From the NCBI GenBank assembly GCA_002869855.2, contig NEWQ02000009.1, positions 194,512-239,019 on the forward strand: a DNA stretch of 44,508 nt, in the 5' to 3' direction. This document shows, one piece after another, positions 22,158 through 30,348 of this stretch. Below the pieces are notes generated by a model. It was not told where the DNA came from. It did not search any database and saw only the letters and a list, made by a program, of their open reading frames with translations. A program made the translations under genes and the position numbers. How positions within the stretch are numbered: position 1 is the stretch's first letter; every line of letters starts with the position of its first letter. Origin of the DNA: Nitrospira sp. CG24D. Lineage in GTDB: Bacteria; Nitrospirota; Nitrospiria; Nitrospirales; Nitrospiraceae.

Positions 22158-23723
22158 CTACGGCGCCGTCGCCGCAGCCACCGGCACGCTCTTCCCAAAA
22201 TATCCTGCCATCGCCTCGACCAACGCCGGAATCGTATTCTCGCTGGGCATGATCGCAACCGGAAATCCTGCCTCTCGCGCAGTCTGTGCCGTGATCGGTC
22301 CGATACAGGCCACCGCGAGCGATTGTACCAGGCCCCGTGCCTGCGCTTCACCCCCGACCAACTCAATAAAATTTCTGACCGTCGACGAGCTTGTAAAGGT
22401 CACGCAATCGATCTCCCGGTCCAGCAGCAACTGCTTCCAGCTATCGACAAAGTCTCGCGGAACCTCTGTGCGATACACCGAAACCACGTCGACCACCGCC
22501 CCACGAGCCCGTAACTCTTCAGGCAAGAGCTCACGCGCGACTTCAGCCCGCGGGATGAGAATCCGCGCTCGTGACAAATCCGACTCAGCCAACGTCGCCA
22601 GCACTCCCTCGGCCTGATACTCAGCCGGGACCACATCGGCATTGAGGCCATACGCCGTCAGCTCCTCAGCCGTGCGGGGCCCGATGCAGCAAATACGGCG
22701 GCCCGCGAAACTGCGCGCATCATGCCCGCACGTCTGCAGCCGCTTCATAAACTGCGCGACGCCATTGACGCTGGTAAAAATCACCCAATCATATTGGCCA
22801 AGCGCGTCAATCGCCCGATCGACCGGCGCCCAATCCTTCGGCTCGACGATTTGAATCGTGGCCCCTTCGATCGGTTCCGCACCGGCAGCTGCAAGTAAGC
22901 CGGCCAGCTCTCCCGCTTGCTCTTTCGCACGGGTCATCAACACACGCTTCCCGAACAGCGGGCGACGCTCGAACCAATTCAACTGCTCCCGCAGCTTGAC
23001 CACCTCACCCACAACCACCACCGTCGGTGGCTCCATTTTCGCCTGCCGCGATTTCTCCACAATATCTGCCAGCGTCCCAACAACGGTGCGTTGCGCCGCT
23101 CTGGTTCCCCATCGAATCAGCGCCACCGGGGTGGCCGAAGGCCGCCCTTCGCCTATCAAATTGGAGACGATGGACGGAAGATTTTTCATCCCCATTAAGA
23201 AGACCAGCGTTCCATGGCTGCTCGCCAGCCTCGGCCACTCCAGAGCCGGTGCACTCTTTTCGGGATCCTCGTGGCCGGTGACAAACGTGACCGTGGACGC
23301 CATCGTCCGATGCGTCACCGGAATTCCGGCATAGGCCGGAGCGGCCACCGCCGCCGTCACACCGGGGACCACTTCAAAAGACATCCCTGCGGCGGCCAAC
23401 GCTTCGGCTTCTTCCCCCCCGCGACCGAAGACGAACGGATCACCGCCCTTCAGCCGAACCACAATCTGTCCCCGCTGAGCCCGCTCGACGAGCATGCGGT
23501 TGGTGGTTTCTTGCGGCTGGTACTGTCCTTTTCCTCGGCGGCCTACATAGATACGTTCAGCCTGTGGCGGAGCATGGGACAACAGCACGGGATTCGCGAG
23601 ATAATCGTAGAACACAACATCAGCCTGCTCAAGGCATTCCTTGCCCCGCAAAGTTAAGAGCTTCGGATCTCCCGGACCTGCTCCGACCAGATAGACTCTG
23701 CCTATTCGTGGCTTACCTGCCAT
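22158..23723 (-). CDS. cobA/hemD: Fused uroporphyrinogen-III C-methyltransferase / uroporphyrinogen-III synthase
   Basis: The 521-residue protein joins two enzymes. Residues ~1-245 are the SAM-dependent methyltransferase: V-G-A-G-P-G-D-P-x-L-L-T at the start, V-R-L-K-G-G-D-P-F-V-F-G-R-G-G-E-E near 95, and V-V-P-G-V-T-A. Residues ~262-510 are HemD, with V-L-M-T-R-A-K near its start and T-S-V-N-G-V and F-T-S-S-S-T-V later. The fusion makes uroporphyrinogen III and diverts part to precorrin-2 for siroheme. Its start overlaps the hemC stop by one base (TGATG). A separate precorrin-2 dehydrogenase is at 43131-43799. Confidence 0.95.
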   Translation of the reverse strand: MAGKPRIGRVYLVGAGPGDPKLLTLRGKECLEQADVVFYDYLANPVLLSHAPPQAERIYVGRRGKGQYQPQETTNRMLVERAQRGQIVVRLKGGDPFVFGRGGEEAEALAAAGMSFEVVPGVTAAVAAPAYAGIPVTHRTMASTVTFVTGHEDPEKSAPALEWPRLASSHGTLVFLMGMKNLPSIVSNLIGEGRPSATPVALIRWGTRAAQRTVVGTLADIVEKSRQAKMEPPTVVVVGEVVKLREQLNWFERRPLFGKRVLMTRAKEQAGELAGLLAAAGAEPIEGATIQIVEPKDWAPVDRAIDALGQYDWVIFTSVNGVAQFMKRLQTCGHDARSFAGRRICCIGPRTAEELTAYGLNADVVPAEYQAEGVLATLAESDLSRARILIPRAEVARELLPEELRARGAVVDVVSVYRTEVPRDFVDSWKQLLLDREIDCVTFTSSSTVRNFIELVGGEAQARGLVQSLAVACIGPITAQTAREAGFPVAIMPSENTIPALVEAMAGYFGKSVPVAAATAP

Positions 23724-24670
23724 CAGGCCCTTCCATAAATCTCGCCCAGAATCTTATCCGCCCCCCGCGCGAGCAACCGCTCGGCCAGCCTGGTACCCAA
23801 ACCCTGCGCCTCAGCCCTCGTCCCTTGCACGGCATCCCGAATAACGGTCTTGCCGTCCACACTTGCCACCAGTCCCTCCAGGTGCACCTGGTCATTCGTT
23901 AATGTGGCATAGGCCGCAATCGGTACCTGACAACCGCCTTCCAATCGATGCAACAACGCTCGTTCCGCCGTCACCGCCACCTGCGTCGGCGGATGGGTCA
24001 GCCGGCTCAGAATCGAGCGCACAAACTGATCATTCGACCGCCCCTCAATCCCCAAGGCCCCCTGCCCGATAGCCGGAAGACAAAGTTGAGGATCAAGGTA
24101 CTCGGTGATTTCTTCCGTCCATCCCAAACGCCGCAGCCCGGCAGCGGCCAGGATAATCGCATCAAACTGCCCTTCCTTGAGTTTCTTCAACCGCGTATCG
24201 AGATTCCCCCGGAGCATCTCGATCCGGAGATCCGGACGTGCGTGAAGAAACTGCGATTGCCGTCGCAAGCTGCTCGATCCCACACGAGCCCCGACAGGCA
24301 GATCCTGAAAGAGACAACCAGTGCGGCTGATCAATGCATCCCGTGAATCTTCGCGCGGCGGCACACAGAGAATCTCCAGCCCGTCCGGCAACTGCGTCGG
24401 CACGTCTTTCATGCTGTGCACGGCAAAATCAATTTCGCCGCTCAACAAGGCTTCTTCGATTTCCTTGACGAACAGGCCCTTCCCGCCGATCTTCGCGAGG
24501 GGCACATCGACAATCTTGTCGCCCGACGTTTGAATCCGGGTGAGCGTCACCGTGATATCAGGCGCAATCGCCTGTACCTGCGCTTGGAACCACTCGCTCT
24601 GCTGCAATGCCAGCTTACTCGCCCTGGTGCCCAGAACCAGTGTGGTTCGTGCGGCTGTTGGTATCGACAC
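23723..24670 (-). CDS. hemC: Hydroxymethylbilane synthase (porphobilinogen deaminase)
   Basis: The start is GTG at 24670, with AGGAG 9 nt upstream. A longer open frame to 24853 lies inside hemA and is not used. The 315-residue protein begins L-V-L-G-T-R-A-S-K-L-A-L. Other marks are D-F-A-V-H-S-M-K-D-V-P (catalytic Asp near residue 85), R-V-G-S-S-S-L-R-R-Q near 130, L-R-G-N-L-D-T-R, and the dipyrromethane-cofactor Cys in L-E-G-G-C-Q-V-P. It polymerises four porphobilinogens into hydroxymethylbilane. It sits 22 nt after hemA and overlaps cobA/hemD. Confidence 0.97.
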   Translation of the reverse strand: MSIPTAARTTLVLGTRASKLALQQSEWFQAQVQAIAPDITVTLTRIQTSGDKIVDVPLAKIGGKGLFVKEIEEALLSGEIDFAVHSMKDVPTQLPDGLEILCVPPREDSRDALISRTGCLFQDLPVGARVGSSSLRRQSQFLHARPDLRIEMLRGNLDTRLKKLKEGQFDAIILAAAGLRRLGWTEEITEYLDPQLCLPAIGQGALGIEGRSNDQFVRSILSRLTHPPTQVAVTAERALLHRLEGGCQVPIAAYATLTNDQVHLEGLVASVDGKTVIRDAVQGTRAEAQGLGTRLAERLLARGADKILGEIYGRA

Positions 24671-24692
24671 GGGTCTCACTCCTACAACAGTT

Positions 24693-26081
24693 CTACGGTT
24701 GCTTCCGACTGGTCGTCCGAGAAGGTGCCTGCTCAATAAGCGGCTCGCTCGTTTCGCGGGCCAGACAGGACGGCGGTTCGATCGCTGACTCTCCACGCGT
24801 ATCCGGCGGCGGGGCCGCTTCAAGACTGAAAAAGCGCCGCGCGGCTTCGACAAACGCCGACCCGCTCGACGAATTCACCTCGGACTTCAACGTCACCATC
24901 GTCCCGTGAATCATCTTGTTCACAATCGACGACGCTAACCCTTCAACGAGTTCCCGGTCCTGCGCAGGCAGGTGCGCCAGCCGTCCCAAGGCCTTATCCA
25001 ACTCGCTGCGCTTGATCTCATCCGCGCGCTGCTTCAACGCGACAATCGTCGGTGTCACTTCCAGCGACTTCATCCACTCGCGCAACACCCCGACCTCTTC
25101 CACTACCATCTGCTCAGCCTTATCGGCTTCCTGCAATCGCTCGGCGCGGTTTTTCTCCACGCGCTGCTTCAGGTCGTCGATATCGAACAGAAACGCATTG
25201 TCGACATGCCGCACCGCCGGATCGATATTACGAGGGACCGAAATATCGATCAGAAACATCGGCCGGTTCATCCTGGCGGTCACCGCCCGCTGGACATCAT
25301 CGGCGCTGATGAGATAGTGCGACGCGCCCGTCGAGACCAGAACGATATCGGCCGACGCCATATCGTCTTTGTATTGCTCGAATGGCACCGCCGTCCCGCC
25401 GAATTTCTCGGCTAAGTCCTGGGCATGTTGCGGTGTCCTGGTGGTAATCCGCACTTGGCCGACTCCCTGCGCGATCAGGTGTTGCGCGGCCAGCTTGGCC
25501 ATTTCTCCTGCCCCGACCAGCAAGACCGTTCTCTGCCCGAGGTCAGAAAAAATCTTCTTGGCGAGTTCGACCGCCGCATAACTGACCGACACGGCCATCT
25601 CGGCAATCTTCGTTTCGGTCCGCACGCGCTTGGCAACGGAGATGGCTTTCTTGACGACCTTGTTCATGATGAGGCCGGTCGACTTATGCGAAAGCGCCGA
25701 TTCAAAGGCATCTTTCAACTGCCCGAGGATCTGAGATTCCCCCACAATCATCGAGTCGAGACTGGCTGCTACTCGAAACAGATGCGTAATGGCTCGATCG
25801 CCGGCATGCCAATATAAATGCGGGGTCAGCTGCTCGGAGGAAAGGGACATATGGGTATCGGCAAGAAATTCCTGGATCCGCCCATACCCCTGATCGATAT
25901 CGTCAACGACAGAATAGACTTCCACGCGGTTGCAGGTGGACAGAAGCAACCCTTCTTTTACACCGGAATACGAAGTCAGCCTGCAGAGCGCCTCGCCCAT
26001 CCGGCTCTCCGGCACCGCCAGCTTCTCGCGAATTTCGACGGGCGCCGTCTTGTGACTGAGCCCGACTACGATTAAATGCAT
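24693..26081 (-). CDS. hemA: Glutamyl-tRNA reductase
   Basis: The 462-residue protein starts M-H-L-I-V-V-G-L-S-H-K-T-A-P at 26081. The catalytic Cys is at position 50 in S-T-C-N-R-V-E. The NADPH-binding fold follows with G-A-G-E-M-A near residue 190, then the long spinal and dimerisation helices. An Ala/Ser/Pro-rich tail of about 35 residues makes it slightly longer than usual. It reduces Glu-tRNA to glutamate-1-semialdehyde, the first step of C5-pathway heme synthesis. Only one base separates its ATG from the stop of the CcsA-like gene (TGA-G-ATG). Confidence 0.97.
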   Translation of the reverse strand: MHLIVVGLSHKTAPVEIREKLAVPESRMGEALCRLTSYSGVKEGLLLSTCNRVEVYSVVDDIDQGYGRIQEFLADTHMSLSSEQLTPHLYWHAGDRAITHLFRVAASLDSMIVGESQILGQLKDAFESALSHKSTGLIMNKVVKKAISVAKRVRTETKIAEMAVSVSYAAVELAKKIFSDLGQRTVLLVGAGEMAKLAAQHLIAQGVGQVRITTRTPQHAQDLAEKFGGTAVPFEQYKDDMASADIVLVSTGASHYLISADDVQRAVTARMNRPMFLIDISVPRNIDPAVRHVDNAFLFDIDDLKQRVEKNRAERLQEADKAEQMVVEEVGVLREWMKSLEVTPTIVALKQRADEIKRSELDKALGRLAHLPAQDRELVEGLASSIVNKMIHGTMVTLKSEVNSSSGSAFVEAARRFFSLEAAPPPDTRGESAIEPPSCLARETSEPLIEQAPSRTTSRKQP

Positions 26082-26082
26082 C

Positions 26083-26886
26083 TCACGACACCGTCCCGTA
26101 GCTCTTGAGGACCACGCCAATCAGCGTCAAAATGACGCCGGCGAACCCGATCACGGTTAAGTAGGCCGCCCGTTTCGCGCGCCAACCCACGGTCAGACGC
26201 CCCATGAGCACGACAAAATAAAACAACCAGGTCACCAGCGCCCAGGTCTGTTCGGGATTCCAACTTACATAGGCGCCTTTGGCGAACTCCGCAGAGATGG
26301 CGCCGGTGATGATCCCGAGCGTCAGGAGCGGAAACCCCAGAATGATGGATTGCTGATTCAGATGGTCGAGAAAATCCAGCGCCGGCAGCTTGGCATACAA
26401 CACGTTGAACCGTTTCGACTTGAGAAGGCGGTCTTGGATGAGATACATCACACCCGCAACAAACGCGACGGCAAAACCCACAGTTCCCAACATGCTCAAG
26501 GTGACGTGGAGCCAGAGCGTTCGGAACATCGGCTGCAAGGTGGGAACCGTATCAGGCAGGGCCGCGGCTGAAATGAGAGACACCAATGCAAGCGGGACAA
26601 TGAATGAGCCCAGCACGTGGATCCGATGGCGAAACTCGACGGCGAGAAAAACCAGAATGAGCATCCAGGAAAAGAACGAGAGCGCCTCATGGACACTCGG
26701 AGGAGCGGCAGCAGAACTTCCCACCATCCTCGCAACCAGTGCGAGAGTATGCATCACAAACCCTGCCGCGGTAATGGCAAGGGAGACTTTTGAAAGGGCC
26801 TCAGAGCGGCGCAACAGATAGGCAAGAAATGAAATGGTCGCGATGAAATACAATCCCATCGTCACCATGAAGCAGACTACGGCCAT
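26083..26886 (-). CDS. CcsA/HemX-type cytochrome c assembly membrane protein
   Basis: The 267-residue protein has eight hydrophobic segments. A conserved W-N-P-E-Q-T-W-A-L-V-T-W motif near residue 213 corresponds to the heme-handling W-D-P-E/K-x-x-W region of the CcsA/CcmC family. Histidines near residues 46, 125 and 194 could be heme ligands. HemX proteins of this size occur next to hemA in many bacteria and influence GluTR level or heme handling. It is the first gene of the tetrapyrrole operon, with GAGGG before the ATG. It could alternatively be the CcsA of a system II cytochrome c machinery. Confidence 0.88.
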   Translation of the reverse strand: MAVVCFMVTMGLYFIATISFLAYLLRRSEALSKVSLAITAAGFVMHTLALVARMVGSSAAAPPSVHEALSFFSWMLILVFLAVEFRHRIHVLGSFIVPLALVSLISAAALPDTVPTLQPMFRTLWLHVTLSMLGTVGFAVAFVAGVMYLIQDRLLKSKRFNVLYAKLPALDFLDHLNQQSIILGFPLLTLGIITGAISAEFAKGAYVSWNPEQTWALVTWLFYFVVLMGRLTVGWRAKRAAYLTVIGFAGVILTLIGVVLKSYGTVS

Positions 26887-26944
26887 GCGGGCATTCCCTC
26901 TCTTGCGACGAACGACGAACCGTATCTTGCCGGATTAAAAGAGA

Positions 26945-26974
26945 ATTATAGCGATGCGACGAGAACAGAGTCAA
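26945..26974 (-). promoter_or_regulatory. Predicted sigma70-type promoter of the tetrapyrrole operon
   Basis: TTGACT (26969-26974) and TATAAT (26945-26950) on the minus strand are 18 nt apart. Transcription would start near 26938, giving a 5' leader of about 50 nt before the CcsA/HemX ATG at 26886. The -35 box and spacer lie inside the first codons of the divergent rsmI. Confidence 0.75.
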
Positions 26975-27730
26975 CAAAGACGACCGGTGGAATCCCCCGG
27001 CCTACCGGCTAAAAAACCTGTAGGTTCGCTCTTCCTGGTGGGAGTCCCCATCGGGCATCCCGATGACATCACGATCCGTGGACTTGCGATTCTCAGCCGG
27101 GTGAATGTGATAGCAACCGAGGATCCGATCGCCACGCAGGAACTCCTACGCCATCACAACCTGTCCGCCGTAGTCACGAGTTATGGACCGACGAGGATCA
27201 AAGAAAAAGTTGCGGTCCTGATCCATCGACTGCAACAAGGCACATCCGTCGCGTTGGTGTCGGATTGTGGTTCGCCAGTGATCTCGGACCCAGGGAGCCT
27301 CCTGGTTGCCGCAGCACACAAACACACGATCCCCGTCTATTCCATTCCCGGCCCATCAGCCGTGACCACTGCGATTGCTGCATCAGGTTTTCCCGCCGAG
27401 GCGTTCCACTTTTATGGAAACATCCCCGCACCCACCGGCCCGGGTAAGCACCAGCTCGCAATAGTTCTGACGCATGCAGAACCGACGATCTTCTTCTGTC
27501 AGCCCGAATCATGCTTGGCGATTCTGGAGACCATTGCCAAGACAGCCCCACGCCGCCGAGTCGCGCTTGCCTGCGATCTCACATTCCAGAACGAAACACT
27601 TCTCAAAGGAACGGCCAGGCACGTCTCGCAATTACTGAAACGAATCCAGACGCCTCACGCAGTCACGATGGTAGTGGAAGGAAGAAACCGGGTTACCGCG
27701 GCGAAGACCGGAAGGCGCAGACCACGTTAG
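26954..27730 (+). CDS. rsmI: 16S rRNA 2'-O-ribose C1402 methyltransferase (RsmI)
   Basis: The 258-residue protein has the tetrapyrrole-methylase-type SAM fold seen in RsmI. Marks are L-F-L-V-G-V-P-I-G-H-P-D-D-I-T-I-R near residue 27, A-T-E-D near 50, S-Y-G-P-T-R, A-L-V-S-D-C-G-S-P-V-I-S-D-P-G near 100, S-I-P-G-P-S-A and F-H-F-Y-G. Several of these differ by a residue from the consensus (for example G-S-P for G-T-P), so this is a divergent member. It methylates C1402 in 16S rRNA. It is divergent from the tetrapyrrole operon and overlaps the end of the TusA-like gene by 4 nt. Confidence 0.88.
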   Translation: MRREQSQQRRPVESPGLPAKKPVGSLFLVGVPIGHPDDITIRGLAILSRVNVIATEDPIATQELLRHHNLSAVVTSYGPTRIKEKVAVLIHRLQQGTSVALVSDCGSPVISDPGSLLVAAAHKHTIPVYSIPGPSAVTTAIAASGFPAEAFHFYGNIPAPTGPGKHQLAIVLTHAEPTIFFCQPESCLAILETIAKTAPRRRVALACDLTFQNETLLKGTARHVSQLLKRIQTPHAVTMVVEGRNRVTAAKTGRRRPR

Positions 27731-27993
27731 TCGGTCTCTTCTCGTCGGATCAGCACACGGTATGATGAGCCGACCCGATCTTGTGCAAGCACCGTGTGGC
27801 CCTCATTCTCCACGCTGCGCGGAACATTCTTAATAGGATCCCCATCATCCAACAAGACCGCTAAAACCTGTCCCTGATCCATCGCCTCTAGCTTTAACTT
27901 GGTCTTCACAAAATTATACGGACAGATGACTCCGCGGAGATCCAGCTCAATATCCGTCGCAATCCCTTGTTGCCCGTTCCCATTGTCGTCCAT
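27727..27993 (-). CDS. TusA/SirA-family sulfur carrier-like protein
   Basis: The 88-residue protein starts at the ATG at 27993, with GAGG about 8 nt upstream. An alternative Met at 28023 lies 30 nt further up. The TusA fold shows D-L-R-G-V-I-C24-P-Y-N, where the Cys is the sulfur-accepting residue, followed by a helix with K-x-K-L-x-x-M and the strand V-L-A-V-L-L-D-D-G-D-P. Such proteins pass sulfur to tRNA modification, molybdenum cofactor or sulfur-oxidation systems. The partner is not evident here. It converges with rsmI. Confidence 0.85.
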   Translation of the reverse strand: MDDNGNGQQGIATDIELDLRGVICPYNFVKTKLKLEAMDQGQVLAVLLDDGDPIKNVPRSVENEGHTVLAQDRVGSSYRVLIRREETD

Positions 27994-28099
27994 CTTCAAG
28001 CCTCGCTGATCAATACCAGTCATACCTGCGCGTCGATAAGAGTATTACGTTACCAGCAACGCCCCAAGACAACAAGGTCGGCAGAGCTCTGATCAGGGC

Positions 28100-28130
28100 A
28101 AAAAAAAGGGGCAGCCGAAGCTGCCCCTTT
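28100..28130 (-). terminator. Intrinsic terminator
   Basis: A perfect stem, AAAGGGGCAGC (28105-28115) with GCTGCCCCTTT (28120-28130), encloses a CGAA loop. On the minus strand it is followed by a run of T residues. It ends the transcript of the secreted-protein gene at 28156-28926. Confidence 0.9.
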
Positions 28131-28155
28131 CCAAAAACAAGCGACCTAATCAGAT

Positions 28156-28926
28156 CTAGTTTAAGCCCTTCACGAGATTGGGCTTGGCATAGTCTGCCGC
28201 TCCATAATCTGACTTGTTGGTCGGGATCTTGGTCTCAGGAGCCACCGTCTGATAACCCCATCCTGGCTGCGGTTCGCAGTTCCAACAAGGAGCCGCACCG
28301 GTGAATTCACTGATCGTGGTATCAACCGTTCCCGTAACCTTGCCAGGGAGCACAGACCCAGCCGCACCACCAGTCATGCTGCCGCTGTTGGTCTCAATCG
28401 CACGCTCAGTCATTGGATTTGGCCGTTGACCCAATCCACCAAATCCTGCGAGCTTCTCGTTCCCACGAAGCACGGTAATTTCACGAACGATCTTCCGGCC
28501 CGTTCCGAACGGTTGAGCTGTCGAAGTTTCTTCGTAAGCTTGCACCGTCACATCGTCGCCTGACTCAAGAACCCGAACCTGGTCCATGTTGGTGTTGGCA
28601 TCGAAATACACAGTGCGATAGTTCATCGATCCTGCGCCAGCCCGACCCTCATCATGTGAGCTTCCACCGCTCTCAAGATGCATTTTCTTGCCCGGAATAT
28701 CGATACCGATCACGCGACCATATACCGTCTCAGCCTGAGACAGCCGATCGAGAAACGAATTGCGATCAAATGCCTGAACGCGGTTGGCGCTTCCGGAAAT
28801 GTCACCGACCCCGGTGCCTACACCCATCGCAGAGCCGCCAGACTGTTGCAACCGCTCTTGAGCGCCTGCAACACCCACGGAGCCGACAAAAAGAATTGTG
28901 GCTCCCAGTGCCAACACCTTACGCAT
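28156..28926 (-). CDS. Secreted hypothetical protein with CxxC motif
   Basis: The 256-residue protein has a clear signal peptide (M-R-K-V-L-A-L-G-A-T-I, cleavage near A-G-A-Q-E at residue 22). The mature part is rich in Gly, Ser and Asn. A central beta-rich stretch has V-Y-G-R-V-I-G-I-D-I-P-G-K-K-M, reminiscent of small OB/SH3-like beta folds, and the C-terminal region holds C-W-N-C. The family is not recognised. AAGGAGG lies 6 nt before the ATG. It has its own near-consensus promoter and a strong terminator, so it is a well-expressed single-gene unit of the periplasm or outside. Confidence 0.75.
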   Translation of the reverse strand: MRKVLALGATILFVGSVGVAGAQERLQQSGGSAMGVGTGVGDISGSANRVQAFDRNSFLDRLSQAETVYGRVIGIDIPGKKMHLESGGSSHDEGRAGAGSMNYRTVYFDANTNMDQVRVLESGDDVTVQAYEETSTAQPFGTGRKIVREITVLRGNEKLAGFGGLGQRPNPMTERAIETNSGSMTGGAAGSVLPGKVTGTVDTTISEFTGAAPCWNCEPQPGWGYQTVAPETKIPTNKSDYGAADYAKPNLVKGLN

Positions 28927-29022
28927 GTGCTGCCTCCTTGTGAGAAAGATAATGTGTGGAGATGATGAACAACAAGATTCCTTGAGTGATCACGTACATG
29001 AGTCCATTCTAATGACGGCGGA

Positions 29023-29051
29023 ACTATAGGCCAACAGGGGATGCCTGTCAA
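29023..29051 (-). promoter_or_regulatory. Near-consensus promoter of the secreted-protein gene
   Basis: TTGACA (29046-29051) and TATAGT (29023-29028) on the minus strand are 17 nt apart. The start would fall near 29016, leaving a leader of about 90 nt before the ATG at 28926. Confidence 0.75.
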
Positions 29052-29121
29052 GAGGGTTTTCTACTATAAATTGGGTTGTGACAGGACCGATGACTACCAT
29101 CGCATGTGTTATCCGTGAGTA

Positions 29122-29208
29122 TGGTGCCCAGAGGGAGGGTCGAACTCCCACTCTCTTACGAGAACCGGATTTTGAGTCCGGCGCGTCTGCCAGTTCCGCC
29201 ATCCGGGC
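29122..29208 (-). tRNA. tRNA-Leu (anticodon CAA)
   Basis: Read on the minus strand, the 5' acceptor GCCCGGA pairs with TCTGGGC, with one G-U pair. A D-arm, an anticodon stem CCGGA/TCCGG with loop containing CAA, a long variable arm (TCTCGTAAGAGA, as in class II tRNAs) and the T-arm with GTTCGACCC follow. The discriminator A and an encoded CCA (29122-29124) end it. Length and variable arm fit tRNA-Leu. Confidence 0.95.
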
Positions 29209-29242
29209 ACATCAAGAATACGCCATAATGCAATGCGCCCCT

Positions 29243-29271
29243 CTTCTAACATGAAGCCTTTGGAGGGTCAA
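29243..29271 (-). promoter_or_regulatory. Predicted promoter of tRNA-Leu
   Basis: TTGACC (29266-29271) and TAGAAG (29243-29248) on the minus strand are 17 nt apart. The start would be near 29236, about 28 nt before the mature tRNA 5' end. Confidence 0.6.
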
Positions 29272-29402
29272 TCGGCATCGCCTCTTTTCTTCGGAAGAAT
29301 ACGTCTGCTAGAATGCGGACGCGTTATGGGGACCCTGGCATTTCGGTTTATCCCAGCCGTCTAGCGCATGAACACATAATTCGATAAAGGAGCATGGCAG
29401 AT

Positions 29403-29684
29403 ATGACAGAGGTTGCGTGCGTCACATGCGGACAAACCGGAGAAGCGATTACCGCTCCCCTCTTTCTCGGCAAGCTGGAACAGGAAATCAAAGCAAAAGT
29501 TTGTACCGCCTGCTGGAAGAAGTGGGAGGGCATGCGGGTGATGGTGATCAATGAGTATCAGGTCAACCTCGGCGATGAAAGTGGACGAGAGCTCGTCCGC
29601 AAACAAATGAAGGCCTTCTTAAAGCTCGAAGGACAAGCCGACACCTCGAAGATTGCCGAAAACTTCCGCCCGGAAGGCACCTAG
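29403..29684 (+). CDS. Fe(2+)-trafficking (YggX-like) protein with two CxxC pairs
   Basis: The 93-residue protein starts at the ATG at 29403, 10 nt after AAGGAG. Another ATG at 29394 is too close to that site. The region from W-K-K-W-E-G-M-R-V-M-V-I-N-E-Y-Q-V-N-L through R-x-L-V-R-K-Q-M-K-A-F-L matches the YggX core, which protects Fe-S clusters or moves iron. Unlike E. coli YggX, which has one N-terminal Cys, this copy has C6-V-T-C9 and C34-T-A-C37, enough for a metal site. YggX assignment is likely; function of the extra Cys is open. Confidence 0.75.
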   Translation: MTEVACVTCGQTGEAITAPLFLGKLEQEIKAKVCTACWKKWEGMRVMVINEYQVNLGDESGRELVRKQMKAFLKLEGQADTSKIAENFRPEGT

Positions 29685-29729
29685 CCAGTCGTCGTTCTCT
29701 GCATCCGGCGTGCGTGACGACACCGTTTT

Positions 29730-29753
29730 CCCGGGCGCAAGCGAGCGCCCGGG
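29730..29753. terminator. GC-rich stem-loop after the YggX-like gene
   Basis: CCCGGGCGC (29730-29738) pairs perfectly with GCGCCCGGG (29745-29753) around a 6-nt loop. No T-run follows, so termination efficiency is uncertain. It lies 46 nt past the stop codon. Confidence 0.5.
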
Positions 29754-29791
29754 AGCGTCTCACCAAATTCCCTGTCTTGTCGCCGACTTCG

Positions 29792-29821
29792 TTGACAGGC
29801 CCTTTTTGAAAATGCTACAGT
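29792..29821 (+). promoter_or_regulatory. Predicted promoter of the DUF151 pair
   Basis: TTGACA (29792-29797) and TACAGT (29816-29821) are 18 nt apart. Transcription would start near 29828, about 52 nt before the ATG at 29880. It may also drive rplM-rpsI. Confidence 0.7.
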
Positions 29822-29879
29822 CCTCCATTCTTCGCCTGCCTTCCATGATCATTTACTTGGATGTACGGTTGAATTTGTC

Positions 29880-30335
29880 ATGATTACGCAAATGCAGGTC
29901 AAGGGGTTGATGTTCGACCCCTACAACAACGCCTATATCGTGGTGCTACGCGATGAGGATGAGGCTGAGATGTTGCCGATCTGGGTCGGAAAATCAGAAG
30001 CGAGCGCCATTAGCCTCGCACTTGAACACGTGGCGCCGCCACGCCCAATGACGCACGATTTCATGAAATCCTTCCTGGACGCCTATAACGCCAAAGTGAT
30101 TAGTGTGGTCATTACAGACTTGAATGAACACACATATTTTGCCAAGATTCATTTGATGTACGAGGATTCGGAATACGCCGTCGATTCACGCCCCAGCGAC
30201 GCTATTGCGCTGGCGATTCGTTCAGAGGCGCCCATTTTCGCGAACGAGTCGGTTATCCGAAAGCAAAGCTCGGAAGAACTTGAGCAATGGTTAGAAAATC
30301 TCAAGCCGGAAGATTTCGGGAAGCTGGACTCCTGA
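29880..30335 (+). CDS. Bifunctional nuclease (DUF151/BFN) family protein, copy 1
   Basis: The 151-residue protein is a DUF151 domain: the opening V-K-G-L-M-F-D-P-Y-N, L-P-I-W-V-G-K-S-E-A-S-A-I, the P-R-P-M-T-H-D motif near residue 55, then Y-F-A-K-I-H-L and D-S-R-P-S-D-A-I-A-L-A-I-R near residue 105. A C-terminal helix is acidic. DUF151 nucleases act on DNA and RNA in plants. Bacterial members are often next to translation genes and their role is unclear. The next gene is a paralogue 13 nt away. Confidence 0.9.
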   Translation: MITQMQVKGLMFDPYNNAYIVVLRDEDEAEMLPIWVGKSEASAISLALEHVAPPRPMTHDFMKSFLDAYNAKVISVVITDLNEHTYFAKIHLMYEDSEYAVDSRPSDAIALAIRSEAPIFANESVIRKQSSEELEQWLENLKPEDFGKLDS

Positions 30336-30348
30336 CACGACGTTAACC

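Noticed and set aside
26954..27030. A later start for rsmI, because the tetrapyrrole promoter overlaps its first codons
   Set aside because: No other in-frame start codon lies between 26954 and the first conserved residues.
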